Source: a bacterium (GTDB lineage Bacteria > Bdellovibrionota > FAC87 > UBA2466). From it: DNA of 14,656 bases. Numbering within the stretch: the stretch's first letter is position 1; the number at the start of each line of letters is the position of its first letter. A program made the translations under genes and the position numbers. The notes under the pieces were generated by a model. That model was not told the DNA's origin. It saw only the letters and a list, made by a program, of their open reading frames with translations, and did no database searches. The stretch covers positions 1 to 14,656 of the forward strand of contig JALHPX010000022.1 of assembly GCA_022842225.1 (NCBI GenBank). The letters run 5' to 3'. Below are positions 1 through 6,605 of the stretch, one piece after another.

Positions 1-911
1 CGCGCGAGGGTGGGAAGTTTCTCTTTTAAATGAGTAAGCGCTGTCGCGGGGGCGCGATCGAGAGCCGCTTTTACGGTGGGAGAGGCGTTCTTGTAGTTAA
101 ACGATTTTCCCGGAACGATTCCCAATCGGGCAAGGCGCGCCACTTGCGACCAATCTGTTACATGAGGTGGGTGGATCTTCAGAAGTTCACTTGCGTATTC
201 AAAATACTTTTGTCCCGACATTTCGTTCACCTGGTCGAGCGGTGGAGTTTTGACGTCGATATCAGCATCGACGACAGCTTTCAGGGGCCGCGGCTTTTTT
301 CCCCACTGCGACAATGGAGTGACCTTATAGCCATCTTGAATTTTATTTACGGCAGGATAATCCGCAGGACCGTTGGTTTGTGTTCGACCAATAATCCAAA
401 CATGAGGAGTGGGAGCTTCGATGCGTTCCACGCCCCGAGGCAATTTGCCGCGCCAGCCGGCAGGCACCACGGCAAAATGCCGTGCAGCCGTTCCACTCGT
501 CCTTTTTCCCGGAGAGGCAAAAACATCCGACCACATGTCGAGCATGGGGAGCAGGTAGTAGCGGCCGTTCGTATCCGGTGCGGAAATAATCATCGGCTCT
601 TTCGTCAGATCGAGCCAGCAGGAAGAGTAAAGCGTATCGAAATTGGGACGCACTACCTCTCTAAAATCTGCGGTGGGGAAAGCACGCATGTGATGAAACT
701 GATTCATAGGCCCCATGCCTGGCTTTTTCCCTGCCTCGTAATGTGTGGTCACCCGTCGAGTGATATCCATCGTAATTAGAGGATAAAGAAACTGGTAGGC
801 CTCGACGGCGATTTCGTTCAACTGCTCGGCGTCGCTCGCTTCCGAAGAAAGTCCGCCAAAGAGTAGAAAAAATAGGGACGCCAAAATTGTCGGAAAGTGT
901 TTACGAATCAT
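1..911 (-). CDS. DUF1254 domain-containing secreted protein (C-terminus cut by window edge)
   Basis: I translated an open frame from ATG at 911 leftwards to the window edge: 303 codons without a stop. A GGAG (919-922, minus sense) sits 7 bases before the ATG. Residues 1-26 are a Sec signal peptide (basic start, hydrophobic 8-20, likely cut near Ala25). The family signature follows: EAYQFLYPL (37-44), RPNFDTLYSSCWLDL (88-102), PDTNGRYYLLPMLD (112-125), FASPGKRTSGT (131-141), then VWIIGRT (171-177) and GYKVTPLSQWG (194-204). These match the DUF1254 domain, which normally precedes a C-terminal DUF1214 domain in proteins of about 450-490 residues, so roughly a third is missing here. The biochemical role of the family is not established. 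The gene lies 117 bases downstream of the RCC1 lipoprotein on the same strand, with no strong terminator between. A long plus-strand frame across the same DNA is its antisense shadow. Confidence 0.93.
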   Translation of the reverse strand, partial: MIRKHFPTILASLFFLLFGGLSSEASDAEQLNEIAVEAYQFLYPLITMDITRRVTTHYEAGKKPGMGPMNQFHHMRAFPTADFREVVRPNFDTLYSSCWLDLTKEPMIISAPDTNGRYYLLPMLDMWSDVFASPGKRTSGTAARHFAVVPAGWRGKLPRGVERIEAPTPHVWIIGRTQTNGPADYPAVNKIQDGYKVTPLSQWGKKPRPLKAVVDADIDVKTPPLDQVNEMSGQKYFEYASELLKIHPPHVTDWSQVARLARLGIVPGKSFNYKNASPTVKAALDRAPATALTHLKEKLPTLA

Positions 912-1028
912 CGCCCGTCTCCAGATGAGGTTTGTTACCTACTGGTAATCCGGGGAAAGGGTATCGTCATCTAGTTAGTTTATTGACCCCGATCAGGAGG
1001 CTTGGGAGTACGGGGAAGGGGAGAATAT

Positions 1029-2966
1029 TTACAGGTCTAGTATTGGAAGCGCTGCGCCCATTGCCGCTGGACGGCAACCGCGTGGAACCGTGTCTCCAAG
1101 GCCCAATGCCCCGCTGTAATTGGATCCCCAGCACTTCACAGTCCCCTGCGGAGAGAGAACACAAGAGTGACTGACTCCCGCCGATACATCTGCGGCGGGG
1201 AAATTACCTAGCACCACCTCACCCGCACTGTTTGGGGCTCTGACGTCGCACTGGTTGTCAGCAAGGCCCAGAAGTCCAGCTTGATCTCCCAAGAGGTGGC
1301 CCGCTGAAAAAATATTGCTGCCCCAGCAACGCGTGGCACCCGTTGATAGAACGGCGCAGGCGCTTCGAGCTGCAGCGCTTATTTTTTGCACTGAAAGGTT
1401 CATCCCGAGACCTGGTATTGCACCCAGCGGAAGTTCTGAGTCCCCCATGTTCCAGCAGTAACCCACATTGTCCGTACCGATGCTGCACACATTACTCCAC
1501 CCAGCGTCGAGATCTTTCATCATTTTGCCCGCACCAAAATCCAGCAATGCCGGACTCTCCGTGAGGGGATTCATATATACGGTGCGAGATCGATTCCAAC
1601 ATCTCACCGAGCCGTCATCGTGCAGAGCGCAGATAAAATCATAGCCAATAGCCACTTTCACGGCCTTAAGTCCCTGTGCAGGCTTTAGGTATGGAAGCGC
1701 AGTTCCCATTTCTCCGGGTCCGTCGCCTCGGTTTGCGGGATTATTGGCAACGTATCCGCGCAGATCCAGATCTCCCCAGCATTTGATAAAACCATTCTCA
1801 AAAGTAGCGCAGGCCTTTGCGGGTCCGACGGCCACAGAAGTCACCTTGGACGTCGTGCCCAAGTCCACGGTCTGAAGAGGTCCATTCGACGATTGTTCAA
1901 ACGTAGTGCCAGTGCCCAATTGCCCGACCGTGTTGCCGCCCCAGCACGCGACGGAATTGTTTTCCAACAGCGCGCAGGCGTGCGGGCTGATGCTGATAGA
2001 AATTTGCGTGGCCTTAAGTCCGCCAAAATTGATGGGCACCAAGTTTGCGCCCATTTCTCCCGGCTGGTCTCCCACTGCTTGTGTAGAGAGCGGATTGATT
2101 GCGCGGCCCCAGCATTTCACTACGCCGTCGACATACAGCGCGCATGAGTAATCAAGGCCCACTTGCACGTCTTTGACCTTCACTCCCATCGGCATCGCGC
2201 TTAAGTAGTTGTTGGAATCTAACGACGCTACTGCATTGGTAGCGCGTACTCGGTAGTGGTACGTAGCGCCGTTAGCTAGGTTTCTGTCGACGCAACTAAG
2301 CGTCGGCGGCACTAAGTTGGCGCATCCGGCTACGGCAGTGGTGATGCTCGCGGCATCCGTTCCTCGGAAAAGTGAGTAGCTAGTCGCATACTGCGAAGCA
2401 CCCCACGTAACCGCCACTTGATTGCTTTGAGCCACGGCGCTGACTAGCGCAAAAGCGGCGGGCGAATTCGGCAGCGATACTGAAACAACATTCGAAAAAG
2501 TGGCGCCCGTAGAATTAGAAGCCTGCACTCGGTAAAAATAGTTTCCGCCATTGAGAGCCGTGGTGTCGATGCAAGTAAGCTGAGTCAGGACTGTGCATCC
2601 CGGTACAATTTCGGTAACCGCAGTAGAAGTATTGCCGCGCAGCACGCTGTAGGAAGCTGCTCGTTCAGATGCCATCCAGGATACAGTCGCCCGATTGTTA
2701 CCAGCAACTACGGAAGTCAGAGTAAAAGCGCCCGGCGCAAGCAGAGGGGCGGGCGGTGGGTTGGGCGGGGGCGTGGTGGGGGGGGGCGTCGGTGGTGTCG
2801 TCGGTGGTTCGGTGGGCGGCGTCGTCGGCGGTGTAACCGGAGGATCGCCCTGCTGTTTCTGTGCATTCACATCGACCAAGTTCATCGACGCAAACTTGTC
2901 CTGCTGCACGCAGCCCGTAGCGAAAATCACAATCAGAATCAGTATTTGAGACCAAAGGTATTTCAA
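1029..2966 (-). CDS. Lipoprotein with Pro/Thr linker, two FN3-like domains and seven RCC1-type repeats
   Basis: 645 residues. The start is TTG (2966-2964): an in-frame TAG lies 8 codons upstream, no ATG is available, and AGGA sits 7 bases before TTG. Residues 1-19 form a lipoprotein signal peptide with lipobox ATGC (Cys19). Residues 41-75 are almost only Pro and Thr, a likely spacer off the membrane. FN3-like domains span about 77-166 and 169-258; each ends in a tyrosine-rich strand (NYFYRVQAS, TYHYRVRATN) and carries a Cys pair (124/132, 215/225). Residues 263-645 hold seven RCC1-like repeats, each with two Cys exactly 10 apart followed by Trp: 275/285, 331/341, 386/396, 446/456, 494/504, 537/547, 602/612. 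Seven repeats fit one closed beta-propeller. Bacterial RCC1-like lipoproteins are usually surface or periplasmic; adhesion or ligand binding is inference. A C9 tract lies in the linker codons. Confidence 0.92.
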   Translation of the reverse strand: MKYLWSQILILIVIFATGCVQQDKFASMNLVDVNAQKQQGDPPVTPPTTPPTEPPTTPPTPPPTTPPPNPPPAPLLAPGAFTLTSVVAGNNRATVSWMASERAASYSVLRGNTSTAVTEIVPGCTVLTQLTCIDTTALNGGNYFYRVQASNSTGATFSNVVSVSLPNSPAAFALVSAVAQSNQVAVTWGASQYATSYSLFRGTDAASITTAVAGCANLVPPTLSCVDRNLANGATYHYRVRATNAVASLDSNNYLSAMPMGVKVKDVQVGLDYSCALYVDGVVKCWGRAINPLSTQAVGDQPGEMGANLVPINFGGLKATQISISISPHACALLENNSVACWGGNTVGQLGTGTTFEQSSNGPLQTVDLGTTSKVTSVAVGPAKACATFENGFIKCWGDLDLRGYVANNPANRGDGPGEMGTALPYLKPAQGLKAVKVAIGYDFICALHDDGSVRCWNRSRTVYMNPLTESPALLDFGAGKMMKDLDAGWSNVCSIGTDNVGYCWNMGDSELPLGAIPGLGMNLSVQKISAAARSACAVLSTGATRCWGSNIFSAGHLLGDQAGLLGLADNQCDVRAPNSAGEVVLGNFPAADVSAGVSHSCVLSPQGTVKCWGSNYSGALGLGDTVPRGCRPAAMGAALPILDL

Positions 2967-3146
2967 GCGAGTGTCCTGTGTGCTCCTCTAAAGTGCAACC
3001 CGGGTGCCAGAGTTTTACGGTCGGCAGATACGTCGACAGTTGTAGAAGTTTTGGACAAAAATGGGCACTACCGAGGAAGGCGAAACTACTTCACGGATTA
3101 CGAGTAATTGCGCTGTCTACTGATTGAGCAGCTCGGTTTAAGGGAG

Positions 3147-3207
3147 CGGCGTATTCTGGTGGATTAACCTGCATACTGCCTGAGTGGTAGCGAGAAAAAA
3201 TACGCCG
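3147..3207. repeat. 9-bp inverted repeat in leader of the secreted orphan gene
   Basis: CGGCGTATT at 3147-3155 is matched by AATACGCCG at 3199-3207. In RNA a flanking G-U pair could extend it. The 43-base interval holds a smaller stem (CTGCC/GGTAG with one G-U). It ends 16 bases before the ATG at 3224. It could be a structured 5' leader or paired operator half-sites. The rest of 2967-3223, the space between the divergent RCC1 lipoprotein and this gene, shows no promoter I trust. Confidence 0.4.
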
Positions 3208-3223
3208 TCAGTTAAAATGGATA

Positions 3224-4471
3224 ATGGGTTTTGTCTCACGCATTTTTGTGCCGATTGCGGCGCTGCTGCTTTTTTCCGCCACAGCTTCTGCCAATGATGC
3301 CGAGTTGCGCAAGTTCATTGAAAACCTTATCGATAATAATTACGAGATGGTGCTTGAGCTTTTTCCGGATGCAGTTGAAGCCGCCGATTTGCCTCCCACC
3401 AAAACGACGCCTGATCCGCTCCGCCGCAATCAATTAACGCAAAAAGTTCTCCAAAGTTTAAAGAACAATCAAGGTGTTACGTCCCATCAATTGGATGAGA
3501 TAGATAGCGTACTTCCGGGCAAAGTCGTGGGCTATGACGAGTACGGCGCCGCAACGATTGATGCGACCGATTTGATGGGAAGCTTCTTTCGCAAACGCTA
3601 TGGCAGTGAACCGTTTCAGATTTTCAAAAAGCACTACGCGAAGATGGTCGAAGAGTCGCACGGTACGCCTTACCAATTTACCTACACGTGGGCGTCGTGG
3701 GGACAGCACCACGTGTTGTCGGAAGCTCACGCCAACGTGAAAAGAGCATCACGGTTGTTTATGACTACAGAGTTTGATCGCTTTCTTAAAATGTCTCCGG
3801 GTATGAGTGACATGATCAATCTCTTTCTGCATCTTCCCGACTCCGATTCGTTTTACATGCCTTATCGAAATCGCTTGGCTCAAGAGATGTATGCGCGCAT
3901 TCGATCGGGTTCTGCCTCCGAAGCTGACTATTTAAATTGGCATTGGTTTAAACGTGCCTGTCCACACGGGCTCGATTTTGGTGCATTGCAAATTCCCAGA
4001 GGCAGTTTGAAGGCCGACTTGGATGAGTTCGCTGCAAAGTTTTATAGACGTGATTTTCCTCGAGCCGTGGCCAGCTGGCTCACACGAAGCCCTTTCGATC
4101 TACCCACCAATGCACACGGCGGGAGATTTAATGATTTCTCCAGTGCGGATTCTTTTGATTGGTACCAAAAGCTGGTCGGCAAAGTTCTGCAAATCGCGTT
4201 GGTGGAAAAAGAAATCCCGATGGAAGATATGACTCGCCGTATTTTTACCACAGTGAGAAACGAGTACCCGAGCGTTCCCCAAGAATTCGGACCGTCGTTG
4301 CCGAGGGGAATTCTCGAAACTGCGCTTCAATATGGGTTTCGGCAAATAGATCGATCGGACGAATGGACAAAGGTCGCTGAAGCTATAGTTCAAGATTTGA
4401 ATCGCAAAACGCCCAAGCCCAAAAAGAAGGAAGATGGCGACTGCGATTTTAGAGACCTATCTGGAATGTAA
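3224..4471 (+). CDS. Secreted protein of unknown function, 415 aa
   Basis: I do not recognise the family. The N-terminus is a clear Sec signal peptide: MGFVSRIF, hydrophobic 9-18, Ala21-Ser22-Ala23 cleavage site, mature protein from Asn24. No lipobox or later membrane segment is visible. The mature part is rich in aromatic and charged residues and looks mainly helical, with a His-containing stretch WASWGQHHVLSEAH (156-169) that might bind metal but fits no motif I know. It ends in a basic then acidic tail (about 393-411, PKPKKKEDGDCD). Only two Cys are present (246 and 407). The ribosome binding site is poor (GGA two bases before ATG), yet the signal peptide fixes the start. It is divergent from the RCC1 lipoprotein and convergent with the ArsR gene, 38 bases away. 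Confidence 0.85.
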   Translation: MGFVSRIFVPIAALLLFSATASANDAELRKFIENLIDNNYEMVLELFPDAVEAADLPPTKTTPDPLRRNQLTQKVLQSLKNNQGVTSHQLDEIDSVLPGKVVGYDEYGAATIDATDLMGSFFRKRYGSEPFQIFKKHYAKMVEESHGTPYQFTYTWASWGQHHVLSEAHANVKRASRLFMTTEFDRFLKMSPGMSDMINLFLHLPDSDSFYMPYRNRLAQEMYARIRSGSASEADYLNWHWFKRACPHGLDFGALQIPRGSLKADLDEFAAKFYRRDFPRAVASWLTRSPFDLPTNAHGGRFNDFSSADSFDWYQKLVGKVLQIALVEKEIPMEDMTRRIFTTVRNEYPSVPQEFGPSLPRGILETALQYGFRQIDRSDEWTKVAEAIVQDLNRKTPKPKKKEDGDCDFRDLSGM

Positions 4472-4509
4472 CGGCCATGCTGGAGGCGTCAGGTGCGTTA
4501 AGACCCGCT

Positions 4510-4812
4510 TTAACAGTATAGTGAGTGAATAGCTCGAATAAGTTCGCTCACGCGTTCGTCGGCTGTGGAGTAGTACTGAAACCGGCCTCTTTTTTCACAC
4601 TGGATGAGTCCCTCTAGACGCATGCGGCCTAGAAATTGAGAGAGCTGCGACTGCGATAGATTGCACAATTCTTGAAGCTCGCTCACTGTCTTCTCCCCGC
4701 CAACGAGATGTCCCATGATGAGCAATCTGCCGGGATGGGCCAAGGCCTTGAGCAGTGCTGCCACGGCAACACACTTCTTCTCCAGTTTGCGTGTAGATAA
4801 TTTATTACTCAT
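4510..4812 (-). CDS. ArsR-family winged-helix repressor, BigR/SqrR/YgaV-like
   Basis: 100 residues from ATG at 4812; a GTG at 4821 in the same frame would add three. GGAG lies 12 bases before the ATG and 3 before the GTG, so spacing does not settle it. The sequence shows the ArsR/SmtB winged helix: LLKALAHPGRLLIMGHL (about 20-36), TVSELQELCNLSQSQLSQFLGRMR (42-65; recognition helix SQSQLSQFLGRMR), then wing RGRFQYYSTAD (75-85) and a C-terminal helix ending SLYC. This pattern is that of the sulfide/persulfide-sensing BigR/SqrR/YgaV branch, in which two Cys form a polysulfide bridge. The C-terminal Cys100 is kept, but the position I remember as Cys in LILCHL is Gly34 here. Cys14, Cys50 and Cys72 are present instead. 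It is divergent from a thioredoxin/rhodanese/dioxygenase operon that it probably represses, along with itself. Confidence 0.9.
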   Translation of the reverse strand: MSNKLSTRKLEKKCVAVAALLKALAHPGRLLIMGHLVGGEKTVSELQELCNLSQSQLSQFLGRMRLEGLIQCEKRGRFQYYSTADERVSELIRAIHSLYC

Positions 4813-4835
4813 TCCAGTCACTTACTCCGGCCTAT

Positions 4836-4863
4836 TTGACATATTACAACATTATAATATAAT
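4836..4863 (+). promoter_or_regulatory. Near-consensus sigma70 promoter of the thioredoxin operon
   Basis: The -35 TTGACA (4836-4841) and -10 TATAAT (4858-4863) both match the consensus fully, with a 16-base spacer. The expected start point is near 4870, leaving a leader of about 12 bases that holds the ribosome binding site GAGGTG (4871-4876), 5 bases before the ATG at 4882. Confidence 0.85.
4851..4863. promoter_or_regulatory. AT palindrome, probable ArsR operator
   Basis: ATTATA (4851-4856), a central A (4857) and TATAAT (4858-4863) form a perfect 13-base palindrome. The right arm is the -10 of the operon promoter; the left arm, read on the minus strand, is a TATAAT that can serve the ArsR gene. 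An AT-rich palindrome over the -10 is how BigR is reported to repress, as I recall it. One bound dimer would block both directions. Assignment as operator is inference. Confidence 0.6.
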
Positions 4864-4878
4864 AATATATGAGGTGAA
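4851..4878 (-). promoter_or_regulatory. Candidate promoter of the ArsR gene
   Basis: On the minus strand, TTCACC (4878-4873, 4 of 6 matches to the -35 consensus) is followed after 16 bases by TATAAT (4856-4851). The expected start point is near 4844, giving a leader of about 30 bases to the ATG at 4812. Its -35 overlaps the ribosome binding site of the divergent thioredoxin gene. Confidence 0.5.
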
Positions 4879-4881
4879 GCC

Positions 4882-5244
4882 ATGGAAATTCTGTCGGCCA
4901 GTTCATTTAAAAGTAAAATCTTTGATTTCGATCGAGATAAGGAGTGGAAATTTGCCGGCTCTATTCCCGCGATTGTGGACTTCTACGCTGACTGGTGCGG
5001 CCCTTGCCGTATGCAAACGCCGGTGCTGGAAGAAATCATGAACTCATACGCGGGGCGGGTAAACGTCTACAAGGTCAACACCGAAAAAACTCCAGAGCTA
5101 GCCGCGATGTTTCGCATCCGCGGAATCCCATCGCTTCTGTTTGTCCCGTTAGAGGGCAAGCCCTTTCTTACGTCCGGTTTTATGGACAAAGCAGCGCTGG
5201 AAACTGCAATTCGTGATCTCTTTAAGATTGGAGAAAAACTATGA
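4882..5244 (+). CDS. Thioredoxin-family protein (WCGPC)
   Basis: 120 residues, the usual length of a single cytoplasmic thioredoxin; there is no signal peptide. The core FYADWCGPCRM (34-44) has the classical active site Cys39-Gly-Pro-Cys42, preceded by a strand ending IVDF. Strand NVYKVNTEKT (61-70) and the cis-proline loop GIPS (Pro83 next to Ile82) follow, then FVPLEGKP and a C-terminal helix. It should act as a dithiol reductant. As first gene of an operon with a rhodanese and a persulfide dioxygenase, a likely task is to reduce protein persulfides or regenerate the sulfur carriers, which is inference. Start ATG with GAGGTG 5 bases upstream. Its stop TGA overlaps the ATG of the next gene (ATGA), so the two are translationally coupled. 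Confidence 0.95.
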   Translation: MEILSASSFKSKIFDFDRDKEWKFAGSIPAIVDFYADWCGPCRMQTPVLEEIMNSYAGRVNVYKVNTEKTPELAAMFRIRGIPSLLFVPLEGKPFLTSGFMDKAALETAIRDLFKIGEKL

Positions 5245-5411
5245 CGCGTACTACGATCCTCCCCATTTTGTTTGTCATTGGCGGAGGGGTAACTGGTTTT
5301 CTTTGGTACAAACTTGTTGGGTGTAAGACAGGGACGTGTCCCATTACCTCTAATCCCTACATCAGCATCCTCTACGGAAGCGTAGTGGGATTCGTAGCTT
5401 CAAGGTGGTGA
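5241..5411 (+). CDS. Small DUF6132-family membrane protein, 56 aa
   Basis: A small gene whose ATG overlaps the thioredoxin stop; GGAG (5230-5233) lies 7 bases before it. The 56-residue product has a first membrane segment (about 6-23), a loop with GCKTGTCPITSNPY (27-40) and a second hydrophobic stretch (41-53) ending in Arg-Trp. The Gly-Cys ... Gly-Thr-Cys-Pro-Ile-Thr-Ser-Asn-Pro loop is the hallmark I associate with DUF6132, small inner-membrane proteins often beside thioredoxin and rhodanese genes. The two Cys (28 and 33) between the membrane segments could bind sulfane sulfur or undergo dithiol exchange; no function is established. It takes the place that the DUF2892 membrane segment has beside the rhodanese in E. 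coli YgaP. The next gene starts 4 bases later. Confidence 0.88.
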   Translation: MTRTTILPILFVIGGGVTGFLWYKLVGCKTGTCPITSNPYISILYGSVVGFVASRW

Positions 5412-5415
5412 AAGA

Positions 5416-5745
5416 ATGACTTTCAAAACAATCCCGATGTCGGACTTGTACGAGATGATCGACAAGATATCCCCTACAGAGGTCGTGTTGGATGTGAGAA
5501 CGCCTCAAGAGTATGCTGAGGGCCATATCAAAGGAAGTCTCAATCTGCCCCATGACCAGATCGGGGGCCGTTTGGATCAGCTAAAGAGCTACAAACTAAT
5601 TTATATTCACTGTCGCTCCGGAGCGAGAGCCACGGCGGCAGCGCAAACCCTGACTAACGCCGGATTCAATAACATAGTTTGTATCACTGGCTCTGGCATG
5701 GCTGACTGGATTGAATGCGGCCTACCAGTGGAGAGGAACACATGA
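5416..5745 (+). CDS. Single-domain rhodanese-like sulfurtransferase
   Basis: 109 residues, cytoplasmic, the normal size for a single rhodanese domain. Landmarks in order: VVLDVRTPQEYAEGHIKGSLNLP (about 23-45, the DVR...E...GHI.GS.N(L/I)P signature), then the strand YIH and the active-site loop Cys66-Arg-Ser-Gly-Ala-Arg71, and GFNNI...TGSGMADWIECGLPV at the end. Cys66 is the persulfide-carrying nucleophile. The six-residue loop fits sulfane sulfur donors (thiosulfate, glutathione persulfide) rather than the longer Cdc25-type loop. Next to a persulfide dioxygenase it probably moves sulfur between thiosulfate, glutathione and persulfide. Start ATG with GGTG 5 bases upstream. The stop TGA overlaps the next ATG. 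Confidence 0.95.
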   Translation: MTFKTIPMSDLYEMIDKISPTEVVLDVRTPQEYAEGHIKGSLNLPHDQIGGRLDQLKSYKLIYIHCRSGARATAAAQTLTNAGFNNIVCITGSGMADWIECGLPVERNT

Positions 5746-6599
5746 TTCGCATTCAGCACTTTTTCGATAAAGCGACTTCGACCCTTACTTACGTAGTTTG
5801 GGACCCGTCTACAATGGATGCTGTGATTTTGGATCCAGTGCTGGACTACGACCCGGCGGCGTCTAAAGTTTCAGAGAACTCCGTCGCTGTGCTGACTTCG
5901 TTCTTGGGAAAATCAAATTTGAAGTTGCGCCTAATTCTGGAAACCCATGCCCACGCTGACCATTTAAGTGGGTCACAAGCCCTGAAGCAGCGGTTCCCCA
6001 ACACTCCCGTCGCGATTGGGGCTCGCATCAACGAGGTTCAGCGCATATTCAAAGATTACTTCGATCTCGGCGACTCTTTTAAGACGGATGGAAGTCAGTT
6101 CGATCGCCTGCTCTCTGATGGGGAAGTTTATGCTGCTGGAAGTCTCAACTTCAAAGTTCTCTACACTCCCGGCCACACCCCCGCGTGCGCATGCTACGTC
6201 TTTGAGGACGCGGTTTTTACCGGTGATACGTTATTTATGCCGGATCTGGGAGTAGGGCGATGCGACTTCCCCGGAGGTAGCGCTGAAAGCATTTTTGAAT
6301 CTGTGACCAAAAGGCTCTACACCCTTGCTGATGAAACTCGTGTTTTTGTCGGTCATGACTATCCCCCCGCGGGACGTGAAATGAAGTTTGAATCGACGAT
6401 AGCGGAGCAAAAACGTTCGAACGCTCAGCTCTCGGCAGATACCCCCAAAGAGATGTTCATTCGCTTTCGCACCGAACGGGATAAAACACTGAGCGCCCCC
6501 AAACTTCTTTTGCCAAGCGTTCAGGTCAACATCAACGCCGGCCGACTCCCATCCCCGCGGGCGAATGGTCGAAGTTATCTCAGCATTCCTGTAAGCTAG
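5742..6599 (+). CDS. MBL-fold persulfide dioxygenase-like protein (ETHE1/SdoA/Blh type)
   Basis: 285 residues from ATG at 5742, which overlaps the rhodanese stop and has AGGA 4 bases upstream; an in-frame ATG at 5715 lies inside the rhodanese gene and is unlikely. Metallo-beta-lactamase motifs: THAHADHLSGS (His69, His71, Asp73, His74), YTPGHTPAC (His145), FTGDTLFMPDLGVGRCDFPGGSA (Asp162), and VGHDYPP (His205). The Ala in THxHADH, the GVGRCDFPGG stretch and HDYPP point to the ETHE1 persulfide dioxygenase branch rather than glyoxalase II. In ETHE1 a single iron is held by the equivalents of His69, His145 and Asp162. It would oxidise glutathione persulfide to sulfite. Known BigR operons encode a related enzyme, which agrees with the ArsR gene upstream. 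Confidence 0.93.
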   Translation: MIRIQHFFDKATSTLTYVVWDPSTMDAVILDPVLDYDPAASKVSENSVAVLTSFLGKSNLKLRLILETHAHADHLSGSQALKQRFPNTPVAIGARINEVQRIFKDYFDLGDSFKTDGSQFDRLLSDGEVYAAGSLNFKVLYTPGHTPACACYVFEDAVFTGDTLFMPDLGVGRCDFPGGSAESIFESVTKRLYTLADETRVFVGHDYPPAGREMKFESTIAEQKRSNAQLSADTPKEMFIRFRTERDKTLSAPKLLLPSVQVNINAGRLPSPRANGRSYLSIPVS

Positions 6600-6605
6600 A
6601 GCAGA

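Noticed and set aside
30..779. 249-codon open frame on the plus strand
   Set aside because: It lies antisense to the DUF1254 gene, whose product is clearly recognisable on the minus strand; the plus-strand product has no family features and is rich in Arg and His, typical of a shadow frame.
935..948. Small hairpin TTACC/GGTAA between the RCC1 and DUF1254 genes as a terminator
   Set aside because: Only 5 bp, and followed on the minus strand by CAAACC rather than a T-run.
2755..2850. GT-rich repeated stretch as a repeat array
   Set aside because: It is the coding sequence of the Pro/Thr linker; the periodicity comes from Pro and Thr codons, with no spacer structure.
5715..5741. N-terminal extension of the dioxygenase from an earlier ATG
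   Set aside because: It would overlap the rhodanese by 31 bases; the ATG at 5742 has a ribosome binding site and begins where the family does.
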